This document shows, piece after piece, positions 17,627-24,890 of a DNA stretch of 64,000 bases. The DNA is from JAGVSZ01 sp019137045 (GTDB taxonomy: Bacteria; Pseudomonadota; Gammaproteobacteria; Burkholderiales; SG8-39), in contig JAXMFT010000009.1 in assembly GCA_046347635.1 (NCBI GenBank), forward strand, positions 1-64,000, in the 5' to 3' direction. A program made the position numbers and the translations under genes. The notes under the pieces were generated by a model that searched no databases, was not told the DNA's origin, and saw only the letters and a list, made by a program, of their open reading frames with translations. Within the stretch, counting starts at the first letter, position 1. Each line of letters opens with the position of its first letter.

Positions 17627-18712
17627 TCATGCGTACTTCCCGTACTTCCTGATGGTGCGCGCCATCGCGCGCACGTTCTCGACCTTGCAGTAGTCGGTGA
17701 TGCTGTTCGCGCTCGAGATCATGTAGCCGCCGCCCTTGCCGACCTTCTCCAGGCGGTCGCGGACCTCGGCCTCGACCTCGGCCTCGGTGCCGCGCGGCAG
17801 CGTGTAGTCGAGGTCGATGTTGCCCACGATGCACACGCGGTTGCCGTACTTCGCCTTGAGCTGGTTGATGTCCATGGCCGAGGGCTGCACCGGGTGGATG
17901 CCGCTCATGCCGAGCTGGACCAGGCCGTCGAGGATGGGGAAGAGGTTGCCGTCGCTGTGGAAGATCCAGGGCTTCTTGATCTCGTTCGCCACCATCATCT
18001 GGTAGGGTTTGAAGAACTCCTCCCACATTTCCATGTTGATCCACGGCGCCTTGGTGTCGGCGTGGTCGTCGTTGGCCCAGATGAAGTCGAAGTCCATCTT
18101 GTTGAGGTGCTGCACCACGCGCGCCGACCACTCCGAGAAGCGGCGGTGGACCTCCTTCACCAGGTCCGGGTCCTCGTACATCTGGATCGAGAAGACGTCC
18201 AGGCCCATGCTCTCGAACGTGCTCGCGCTGCCCAGGCGGATGCGGGCGAAGACGGCGAAGTCCTCCCGGTACTTCGCGAGCCACTCGGCGACCTTGTCGT
18301 AGCGCCCCGGGTGGTCGGGGTCGGGCAGGAACTGGTCGAAGTACTTGAGCGCGTCGCGGTCGGTCAGCAGCCCGTGCTTCACGTAGGTGCGGCCGGTCTT
18401 CGCGTCGGTGCCCATCTCCGCGATCCACGGCGGCACGAAGTCGAAGGTGATGCGCGTGGGCGCGTACCAGGCTTCCTTGCCGGTGGTGCCGGTGGTCTGG
18501 ATCGACTGGCCGTCGGTGGCCTTCTGCCCGCTCGGGAAGTGGTAGCCGAACCCGTCCATGCCGAGCGTCCGGCACAGCTCGCCGGGGGTGAAGTCGGTGC
18601 GCCCGTCCATGAGCGCGACCTGGATCTCCTCCTCGATGTCGTTCTCGATCCACGGAACCTGGTCGGGCTGTTCGCGCCGCAGCGCGGCGAGCACGCGTTG
18701 TCTCGGTGTCAT
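17627..18712 (-). CDS. UroD-type (MtaA/CmuA-like) methyltransferase, stand-alone
   Basis: A 361-residue member of the uroporphyrinogen-decarboxylase superfamily, opening MTPRQRVLAALRREQPDQVP. The tightly linked corrinoid protein shows it is a methyltransferase, not a haem enzyme. In MtaA-type enzymes zinc is held by His-x-Cys and a later Cys. Here the first site reads IFHSDGN (His252-Ser-Asp254) and the second region reads ISSANSITDY, so both cysteines are missing. That points to another metal set or to a methyl donor or acceptor that is not a thiol. It would move a methyl group between the substrate and the corrinoid protein, whose gene ends 19 bases upstream. Confidence 0.85.
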   Translation of the reverse strand: MTPRQRVLAALRREQPDQVPWIENDIEEEIQVALMDGRTDFTPGELCRTLGMDGFGYHFPSGQKATDGQSIQTTGTTGKEAWYAPTRITFDFVPPWIAEMGTDAKTGRTYVKHGLLTDRDALKYFDQFLPDPDHPGRYDKVAEWLAKYREDFAVFARIRLGSASTFESMGLDVFSIQMYEDPDLVKEVHRRFSEWSARVVQHLNKMDFDFIWANDDHADTKAPWINMEMWEEFFKPYQMMVANEIKKPWIFHSDGNLFPILDGLVQLGMSGIHPVQPSAMDINQLKAKYGNRVCIVGNIDLDYTLPRGTEAEVEAEVRDRLEKVGKGGGYMISSANSITDYCKVENVRAMARTIRKYGKYA

Positions 18713-18731
18713 GCTGTTCTCCCCGTGCCGC

Positions 18732-19367
18732 CTACTGGAGCATCCGGTTGCAGGTCTCGACGCAGGCGTAGGCGTCCTCGCCGTAGAAGTCGGCCCCGAT
18801 CTCGTCGGCGAACTTCTGGGTGAGCGGCGCGCCGCCGACGCCGACGACCACCTTCCCGCGCATGCCGGCGTCGTGGAGCGCGGCGATGGTGCGCCGCATG
18901 CTCTCCATGGTGAGCGTGATGAGCGCGCTCATCAGCACGAAGCGCGGGGCCTCGCCCTGGACCGCGGCCACGAACTTCTCGGGCGCCACGTCCACGCCGA
19001 GGTCCACCACCTCGTAGCCGGCCCCCTCCAGCATCATCTTCACGATGTTCTTGCCGATGTCGTGGAAGTCGCCGGCCACGGTTCCGACCACCGCCTTGCC
19101 CTTCTTCTCGGCCGCGACGCCCACGAGGTGGGGCTTGAGCACGCCGACCGCCTCGGTCATGGCGCGCGCCGCGATCATCATCTGCGGCAGGAAGAACTCG
19201 CCGCTCGAGTACTTCTGGCCGACCACCGACATGGCGGCGATCAGGCCGTCCTTCATGAGCGCGGCCGGGTCCACGCCCGCGGCGAGCGCGGCGCGCACCG
19301 CCGCGACCGCCTCGTTCTTCTTGCCCCGGATCACCCAGTCCTTGACCGTCTCGATCGTCGCCGTCAT
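18732..19367 (-). CDS. Corrinoid (B12-binding) methyl-carrier protein
   Basis: A 211-residue MtbC/MtaC-type protein. Residues 1-90 form the four-helix cap (KNEAVAAVRAALAAGVDP, YSSGEFFLPQMMIAARAM). Residues 91-211 are the Rossmann-like B12 domain with the base-on motif GDFHDIGKN, giving His102 as lower cobalt ligand, then GYEVVDLGVDVAPEKFV and VGVGGAPLTQKFADEIGAD. It shuttles methyl between the UroD-type enzyme and the folate methyltransferase encoded next. It is the first gene of the seven-gene operon, with operator site 2 only 25 bases before its ATG. Confidence 0.95.
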   Translation of the reverse strand: MTATIETVKDWVIRGKKNEAVAAVRAALAAGVDPAALMKDGLIAAMSVVGQKYSSGEFFLPQMMIAARAMTEAVGVLKPHLVGVAAEKKGKAVVGTVAGDFHDIGKNIVKMMLEGAGYEVVDLGVDVAPEKFVAAVQGEAPRFVLMSALITLTMESMRRTIAALHDAGMRGKVVVGVGGAPLTQKFADEIGADFYGEDAYACVETCNRMLQ

Positions 19368-19391
19368 CGCGCTGCCCCCGCTTCCGAATGC

Positions 19392-19412
19392 TGGTATGTC
19401 ACTGATATGTTA
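19392..19412. promoter_or_regulatory. GntR-type operator, site 2 (before corrinoid protein operon)
   Basis: TGGTAT-N9-ATGTTA. Fifteen of 21 positions agree with site 5 before the second PanB-like gene. It lies 25 bases in front of the corrinoid protein ATG (minus strand) in a 155-base gap. It would control the whole run from corrinoid protein to the second dioxygenase. Confidence 0.7.
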
Positions 19413-19522
19413 CGGCTTGGCGGACGGGCGTCAATGCCTTTTCGGCGCCGGTTTGATCGGGGTCAACCGGAGCGTGCCGCCGCCTCCCGCGGCGCACAAG
19501 CCGCGCCGCCCGGAGCGGGCGC

Positions 19523-20881
19523 TCAGACGGCGGCGGGCAGGCTGGCCGGGCCCAGGCGGGCGCCGTCGCGGTCGAGGCGGTCGCGCACGTCCTCCCCGCG
19601 CAGCGCCCGCGGCTCGCAGCCCGCCTCCAGGCACAGCGCGGCGGCGTGCCCGATCGCGTGGCCGTAGGCGAAGCACTGCGCCGTGACGCGCGCGGACGCG
19701 ACCGCCTCGTGCTCGGCCGACAGGCAGCGCCCGGCGACCAGCAGGCCCTCGCCCCGCTGCGGGACGAAGCACCCGTACGGCACCTCGTAGCAGTCGTCGA
19801 GCAGCCACTCGACGCGCGGCCGCGCCCCGGCGTGCAGCTCGATCGGCCAGGGCGAGCGCGCGATGCCGTCGGGAAACTTCGCGCCGCGCAGGATGTCGGC
19901 GTTGCGCAGCAGCGCGACGCCGCGCGCCTGGCGCGTCTGGCGCACGCCGACCTGGACGCCGGTGTCGTTGACCCAGCTCGCCTCGCAGCCGGCCACGTGG
20001 TCGCGGAAGAAGCGCCAGTACTCGCGCACCTGGCGCCGGCCCTCGAGCTCCGCGTCGGTGAAGTCGCGCGCGAAGAGCGTGTTCAGCTCGCGCCCGTCGG
20101 GACCGACGACGCGCGTGCAGTTGCACAGCAGCTCGTGCGGGCGCGTCGTGGCGAACAGCCAGACCTTGGCGCGCGGCAGGAAGTAGCCCTTGCCGTGGTG
20201 CGCCCGCAGCAGCTCGGAGAAGCGCTCCGGCATGATCGTGTCGGCGCCGTACTCGGCCAGGAACCGCTGCGTGTCGACGCCGCCGAGGCGGAAGATCATG
20301 GTCGGGTTCTGCACCCTGCCTTCGTCGCCGACGAACGCGGGGAAGCCGGCCATCGCCACCACGTCGGCGTCGCCGCTCGCGTCGATCGTGATGCGCGCGC
20401 GCAGCTCGAGCGGGCCTTCCTTCGAGTACGCCGCGAGCCCCGCGACCCGGTCGCCGTCGAGCAGCGCGCCGGTGACGGTGGTGTGGAAGAGGATCTGCAC
20501 GCCCGCCTCGCGCAGCAGGTGGTCGGCCGCCTCGCGCCAGACCAGCGGATCGTGCACGCGCGTGTAGGTCTTGCCGTAGCGCACCGGCGGGGTGAGGCCG
20601 CCGCGGCGCTCGAGGAGCCGGACGAACTCGTCCGCGAAGCCGAAGACGACCTGCTCGGGCGGCGCGTCCGGACGGCCGCTCGCGGCGTACAGGCCGCACA
20701 CCGTTCCGGACAGGCCGGCCACGGCGCCGCCGCCGCAGAAGCCGTAGCGCTCGACCAGCGTGACCTTCAGCCCGCGCCGCGCCGCGGTCACCGCCGCCGC
20801 GACGCCCGCCGCGCCGCCGCCCGCGACGAGGACGTCGGCGTCGATCCGCAGCCCGGCGCGCCGATCGACCGCGCCCGTCAC
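19523..20881 (-). CDS. FAD-dependent oxidoreductase (FAD_oxidored family)
   Basis: A 452-residue flavoprotein. The dinucleotide motif VLVAGGGAAGVAAAVTAARR and the family mark RYGFCGGGAVAGLSGTVCGLY are at the N-terminus; TIDASGDADVVAMAGFPAF and the C-terminal GLLVAGRCLSAEHEAVASAR complete the FAD site. The start is a GTG at 20881, nine bases past the dctM2 stop, with a GAGGCGGC site. It is the last gene of the operon that starts with the membrane hydroxylase and TRAP system 2. It may oxidise the imported compound or supply electrons to the corrinoid activator; neither is shown. Confidence 0.85.
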   Translation of the reverse strand: MTGAVDRRAGLRIDADVLVAGGGAAGVAAAVTAARRGLKVTLVERYGFCGGGAVAGLSGTVCGLYAASGRPDAPPEQVVFGFADEFVRLLERRGGLTPPVRYGKTYTRVHDPLVWREAADHLLREAGVQILFHTTVTGALLDGDRVAGLAAYSKEGPLELRARITIDASGDADVVAMAGFPAFVGDEGRVQNPTMIFRLGGVDTQRFLAEYGADTIMPERFSELLRAHHGKGYFLPRAKVWLFATTRPHELLCNCTRVVGPDGRELNTLFARDFTDAELEGRRQVREYWRFFRDHVAGCEASWVNDTGVQVGVRQTRQARGVALLRNADILRGAKFPDGIARSPWPIELHAGARPRVEWLLDDCYEVPYGCFVPQRGEGLLVAGRCLSAEHEAVASARVTAQCFAYGHAIGHAAALCLEAGCEPRALRGEDVRDRLDRDGARLGPASLPAAV

Positions 20882-20889
20882 GCGCCGCC

Positions 20890-22209
20890 TCAGCGCGCCT
20901 GCAGGATCACGGCGGGGAGCCACGTGACCGTGGCCGGAAACGCCATCGTGATCGCGAGCGTCAGGCACTGCAGCGCGATGAACGGAATCACGCCGCGGTA
21001 CATGTGTCCGATCGTGATCTCGGGCGGCGCGACGGCGCGCAGGTAGAAGATCGCCGGCGCCATCGGCGGGGTGAGGTAGCTCGTCTGGATCATGATGAGG
21101 AACAGCACGCAGAACCACACCGGGTCGAAGCCGGCCTGGATGACGAGCGGCGTGAACAGCGGCACGAAGATCAGCACGATCGAGATCCAGTCGAGGAAGA
21201 ACCCGGCGAGGAAGATGATGAACATCATCAGGCCGAGCAGCATCCAGGGCGAGAGCTGCATCTTCGTGATCACCACGCTCGCGGTGTTGATCCCGCCGCC
21301 GCCGATGAAGACGCCGGTGAACAGCGTCCCGGCCAGCAGCACCGCCATGATCATGGAGGTGACCTGGAGCGTCTTGATCAGCGCCTGGTACAGACCGCTC
21401 CAGGTGAAGGTGCGGTAGATCAACGTGAGCAGGACCGAGCACAGCGCGCCGACCGCCGCGGCCTCGGTCGGCGAGGCCCAGCCGAGCAGGATCGACCCCA
21501 GCACGGCGAAGATCATGAACACCGGCGGCACCATGTTGCGCGTGGTGATCCAGAGCTTCTCGGCCAGCCCGGGCTCGTCGGGCTCGCGCGGGATGCGCGG
21601 GCCGGCCGACGGCCGGACGACGCACAGGGTGAAGATGTACACGAGGTACAGGCCGCCCATGATGAGGCCGGGGATCGTCATGCCGTAGAAGATGTCGCCC
21701 ACCGACTGGTCGGCGAGGGGGCCGATCACGATCGCCACCACCGAGGGCGGGATGATCGTGCCGAGGGAGCCGCCGGCGCAGATCGTGCCCGAGATGAGCG
21801 GCTTGTCGTAGCCGTAGCGCAGCATCACCGGGATGGTGAGCAGCCCGACGACCGACTCGGTGGCGCCGATCACCCCGGAGGAGGCCGCGAAGAAGATGCA
21901 CATGATCACGGTCGCGAGCGCGAGCCCGCCGGGCAGGCGCCGGGTCCAGATGTGGATCGCCCCGAACAGGCGGTTGGCGATGCCCGACTTCTCCAGCATC
22001 GCGCCCATGAAGACGAACAGCGGGACCGCGGCGTACACGAAGTTGGACGAGATGTCCTCGATCTTCTCGACGAACTGGAAGATGACGCGGTCGCCGAAGA
22101 TGACGATGCCGAACAGCACCGCGGTGATCATCATCGAGAACGCCACCTGCACGCCCAGGAACATCAGGACGAAGGCGACCGGCAGCATGACGAAGGGCAG
22201 GTATTCCAT
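20890..22209 (-). CDS. dctM: TRAP transporter large permease (DctM), system 2
   Basis: A 439-residue polytopic membrane protein of the DctM family: VPLFVFMGAMLEKSGIANRL, SLGTIIPPSVVAIVIGPLAD and the C-terminal TSYLTPPMAPAIFYLRAVAP. It differs clearly from DctM of system 1, so the two importers are not a recent duplication. Its ATG directly abuts the dctQ2 stop. It works with the binding protein at 22797-23861 and is downstream of a terminator that should lower permease expression relative to the binding protein. Confidence 0.93.
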   Translation of the reverse strand: MEYLPFVMLPVAFVLMFLGVQVAFSMMITAVLFGIVIFGDRVIFQFVEKIEDISSNFVYAAVPLFVFMGAMLEKSGIANRLFGAIHIWTRRLPGGLALATVIMCIFFAASSGVIGATESVVGLLTIPVMLRYGYDKPLISGTICAGGSLGTIIPPSVVAIVIGPLADQSVGDIFYGMTIPGLIMGGLYLVYIFTLCVVRPSAGPRIPREPDEPGLAEKLWITTRNMVPPVFMIFAVLGSILLGWASPTEAAAVGALCSVLLTLIYRTFTWSGLYQALIKTLQVTSMIMAVLLAGTLFTGVFIGGGGINTASVVITKMQLSPWMLLGLMMFIIFLAGFFLDWISIVLIFVPLFTPLVIQAGFDPVWFCVLFLIMIQTSYLTPPMAPAIFYLRAVAPPEITIGHMYRGVIPFIALQCLTLAITMAFPATVTWLPAVILQAR

Positions 22210-22710
22210 CTACCGTGCTCCCGTCCGCAGGGTGCGCAGCGTCTTCGCCAGCTCGGCCAGCACCTGGAGCGCGAGCAGCGCGAAGGCGGCGAAGAACACG
22301 ATGCGGAACGGCCAGACCGGGGGGTTCCACGCCGACTGCCCGGTGCGCTCGCCGCGCAGGTACCCGATCGACAGGTGATGGAAGAGCGCGTACGAGAGCC
22401 ACACGAGCAGCGGCAGCATGACCGCGTAGGCGAGGAGGTCGATGGTCGCGCGCGTGCGGGGGGAGAACTTCTCGCTGAAGATGTCGATGCGGATGTGGGC
22501 GCCCGCCGCGAGCGTGTAGGCGAATCCCAGCAGGAAGTGCGAGCCGGTGAGGAAATAGCCGGCCTCGTAGGCCCAGATGGTCGGCGCGCCGAACACGTAG
22601 CGCGCGAACACCTCGTAGCAGGTGGCGAGCACCAGCGGCACGATCAGCAGCGAGGCCAGGATGCCGATGCTGCCGGTGATGCGTTCGATCGTCTTGACGA
22701 GCGCGTCCAT
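22210..22710 (-). CDS. dctQ: TRAP transporter small permease (DctQ), system 2
   Basis: A 166-residue DctQ-type protein with four hydrophobic helices, HIRIDIFSEKFSPRTRATID after the second and QSAWNPPVWPFRIVFFAAFAL before the last. I use the ATG at 22710 (MDALVKTIERITGSIG); an in-frame extension upstream would reach into the terminator hairpin. Partner of the DctM2 protein encoded immediately downstream. Confidence 0.9.
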   Translation of the reverse strand: MDALVKTIERITGSIGILASLLIVPLVLATCYEVFARYVFGAPTIWAYEAGYFLTGSHFLLGFAYTLAAGAHIRIDIFSEKFSPRTRATIDLLAYAVMLPLLVWLSYALFHHLSIGYLRGERTGQSAWNPPVWPFRIVFFAAFALLALQVLAELAKTLRTLRTGAR

Positions 22711-22746
22711 TGCGCTGGCTACCCCCAGTGGCACGGCGCGGCGGAA

Positions 22747-22778
22747 CAAAAAAACGGGGCGCTCTCAGCGCGCCCCGT
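22747..22778 (-). terminator. Intrinsic terminator between dctP2 and dctQ2
   Basis: On the minus strand a 9-bp stem (ACGGGGCGC with its complement, arms 22770-22778 and 22754-22762, loop of seven) is followed by a run of T (plus-strand A at 22748-22754). It lies just after the binding protein gene and before the permease genes. Partial read-through would give more binding protein than permease, as is common in such operons. Confidence 0.85.
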
Positions 22779-22796
22779 CTTCGCCCCGCCCGCGCG

Positions 22797-23861
22797 TCAG
22801 TCTCTCACCCTCACCTTGCGCCAGCCCTCGGCGCCCTTCCATTGGGCGTCGAACGCCTTCTGGCTCGCCAGCGTCTTCGCGAACCACGGGTACTTGTTCT
22901 CCTTCGCCACGCGGTCGGCCCACTCGAGCCCGATCTTGCGCGCCGCGAACTGCACCTCGGGGTCGAGCTCGATGATCGTGTTGCCGGCCTTGCGGTAGAA
23001 GTCGAGCGCCTTGGCGTCCTCCTCCCCGATGCGCAGCCAGCTCTCGAACGTGACCAGCTTGGCGACCGTCTCGACGAGGCGCTTGTCGGCCGGCGAGAGC
23101 TTGTTCCAGACGTCCTTGTTGATCACCAGCTCGAACGGCGCGGTCGGCTGGTGCACGCCCGGGTAGATCAGGTACTTCGCGACCTTGTAGAACCCCGGCG
23201 AGATGTTCTCCCACAGCGTGCCCCACTCGGTGGCGTCGATCGCCCCGCGCTCGAGCATCGGGTAGACGTCGCCGCCGGCGGTGGTGACCGGGGCGGCGCC
23301 GAGCTCCTTCGCCATCTCCAGCCAGGCGCCGGCGGTGCGCAGCTTCAGGCCCTTCAGGTCGGCGAGCGTCTTCACCGGCTTGCGCGAGTGCAGGAACACC
23401 TCCGCGGTGCGGATGAAGAGCACGGTCGAGTAGACGCCTTCGGTGTCGTCGCGGAACTTGTGCTGCATCTCGAGGCCGCCGTCCTCGTACAGCCAGTGCA
23501 GCATGCGCTCGGTGTCGAACGAGCCGGCGTAGCCGCCGAACAGCACCGTGGTCGGGTCCTTGCCCCAGTCGTAGCCCATCCAGGTGTGGCCGCACTCGGC
23601 CACGCCGTTCTTCACCGTCTCCGGCACCTTGAGCGCGTTGCCGAGCGCCCCGCCCGGGAACACCTGGATCTTGAAGCGCCCGCCGGAGAGCTGGTCCATG
23701 CGCTCGGCGAAGGCCTTGGCGCCGATCTCCATCAGCGGCCCGCCCGGCCAGGCCGTGGCCATCTTCCAGTTGTGGCTCGGACCGCCCTGTGCCTGGGCGG
23801 CGCTCGCCGCCATGGTTGCCGCGGCGGCCGCGCCGACCTTCAGGAAATCGCGCTTCTTCAT
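22797..23861 (-). CDS. dctP: TRAP transporter substrate-binding protein (DctP/TakP-like), system 2
   Basis: A 354-residue periplasmic protein with leader MKKRDFLKVGAAAAATMAAS and a signal-peptidase-like AAQAQG. Core marks: WKMATAWPGGPLMEIGAKAF, FKIQVFPGGALGNALK, LKGLKLRTAGAWLEMAKELG (carboxylate-binding Arg region) and RGAIDATEWGTLWENI. These place it in the TakP/DctP7 group that binds mono- and 2-oxo-carboxylates. Sequence identity to the system 1 binding protein is low outside motifs, so the two may take up different compounds or a substrate and its product. It lies 35 bases after the membrane hydroxylase stop in the operon behind operator site 3. Confidence 0.92.
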   Translation of the reverse strand: MKKRDFLKVGAAAAATMAASAAQAQGGPSHNWKMATAWPGGPLMEIGAKAFAERMDQLSGGRFKIQVFPGGALGNALKVPETVKNGVAECGHTWMGYDWGKDPTTVLFGGYAGSFDTERMLHWLYEDGGLEMQHKFRDDTEGVYSTVLFIRTAEVFLHSRKPVKTLADLKGLKLRTAGAWLEMAKELGAAPVTTAGGDVYPMLERGAIDATEWGTLWENISPGFYKVAKYLIYPGVHQPTAPFELVINKDVWNKLSPADKRLVETVAKLVTFESWLRIGEEDAKALDFYRKAGNTIIELDPEVQFAARKIGLEWADRVAKENKYPWFAKTLASQKAFDAQWKGAEGWRKVRVRD

Positions 23862-23896
23862 CTGCCCCTCCTTACGGGTGAACGGTGGTCAGTATC

Positions 23897-24721
23897 CTAC
23901 GCCGCGCCGGCGAGCGGGCTGCCCCCGCCCACCCGGCCCGGCGCCTCGTTCATGTGCTTCTCGATCTTCGCCCGCAGCTCGGGTTTCACGTGCTTCATGC
24001 TGTAGCCGTTGAACAGGTGGCCGACGAGCCCGCGGTCGAGGTCGCTCGTGCCCATCAGCCAGTCGGCGATCGGGAAGGTCAGGTTCATGTCGATGTCCAT
24101 CATGATCCCCTGGCTGTGGTGCACCGTGTGGTGCCGGCGGATCGTGTTGACCAACGGCACGTAGCGCACGAACCAGTTGTCGTGCACGTGGCAGCAGTAG
24201 TGGAAGGTCTCGTAGATCAGGTACTGGCCGACGATCGTCACCATCAGGATGTAGCCCGCGTTCGGGTTCACGAGCCAGGCGAGCGCGAGCGCGAAAGGCA
24301 CGCCGAGCGCCATGAAGGTGAACAGCGCCCGCCACGGAAAGAAGATGATGCGGAACTCGCGCGTCGAGTCGACCGTCATCTCGTTGTCGGTGAAGTACTG
24401 GTGGTGCTGGCGCGTGTGCCGGTCGTAGATCGCGCGCAGCGCCCACACGTCCACCAGCCGGTGCATGACGTACTTGTGGATCCACCACTCGAACAGGTTG
24501 GACAGCACGAACACCGGCACGACCAGCAGCCACTCCCAGCCCGCGTTCTGGAGCCGCGACACGCACCACGCGATCACCGCGATCCCGACCACGTAGATGA
24601 CCCCGATGTGCAGCAGGCCGTTGTACAGCGGGTGGATGTCCGCCTGGTACTCCGCGCGGAACCGGCGCTGGCGCTCGGTCATGGCGTGGCGTTCGGTGAG
24701 GACCTGTCCGAGTTCGCTCAT
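23897..24721 (-). CDS. Sterol desaturase / fatty acid hydroxylase superfamily membrane protein
   Basis: A 274-residue membrane di-iron protein. Several hydrophobic helices surround the histidine clusters HKYVMH, HTRQHH, HYCCHVH and HHTVHH, which together supply the ligands for two irons. The superfamily hydroxylates or desaturates lipids and other hydrophobic compounds with O2. It is the first gene of an operon with TRAP system 2 and the FAD oxidoreductase, 60 bases behind operator site 3. Presence of a third O2-using enzyme in the regulon shows that the pathway runs under oxic conditions. Substrate unknown. Confidence 0.88.
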   Translation of the reverse strand: MSELGQVLTERHAMTERQRRFRAEYQADIHPLYNGLLHIGVIYVVGIAVIAWCVSRLQNAGWEWLLVVPVFVLSNLFEWWIHKYVMHRLVDVWALRAIYDRHTRQHHQYFTDNEMTVDSTREFRIIFFPWRALFTFMALGVPFALALAWLVNPNAGYILMVTIVGQYLIYETFHYCCHVHDNWFVRYVPLVNTIRRHHTVHHSQGIMMDIDMNLTFPIADWLMGTSDLDRGLVGHLFNGYSMKHVKPELRAKIEKHMNEAPGRVGGGSPLAGAA

Positions 24722-24780
24722 GGCTCGACTCCTGGATTCGCGCGCGCCGCCTGCCGCCGGGGCGGGACGGGGCGGGGCGC

Positions 24781-24801
24781 TAACATATCAGGCGTATATT
24801 T
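24781..24801. promoter_or_regulatory. GntR-type operator, site 3 (before hydroxylase-TRAP2 operon)
   Basis: Read on the minus strand: AAATAT-N9-ATGTTA. The right half and the bases next to it (CTGATATGTTA) equal site 2. It lies 60 bases before the hydroxylase ATG. The rest of the gap 24722-24890 is GC-rich, with a 7-bp hairpin at 24864-24880 that has no T run. Confidence 0.65.
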
Positions 24802-24890
24802 TCCCCGCGCCGGATTGTCGTTGCTTCGGCCGGCGCTTTCAAGTCGCCGCGCACGCGGGGGTTTTGCTGCGGGGCAGCAAGCGGCGTCCG

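Noticed and set aside
17627..18712. Uroporphyrinogen decarboxylase for haem synthesis
   Set aside because: Its neighbours are corrinoid protein, MeTr and corrinoid activator, and the sequence follows the methyltransferase branch.
19470..19500. GC hairpin before the FAD oxidoreductase stop as terminator
   Set aside because: Imperfect arms and no T run.
24864..24880. Hairpin as terminator after the UroD-corrinoid fusion
   Set aside because: The 7-bp stem has no T run on the minus strand; too weak to list as a terminator.
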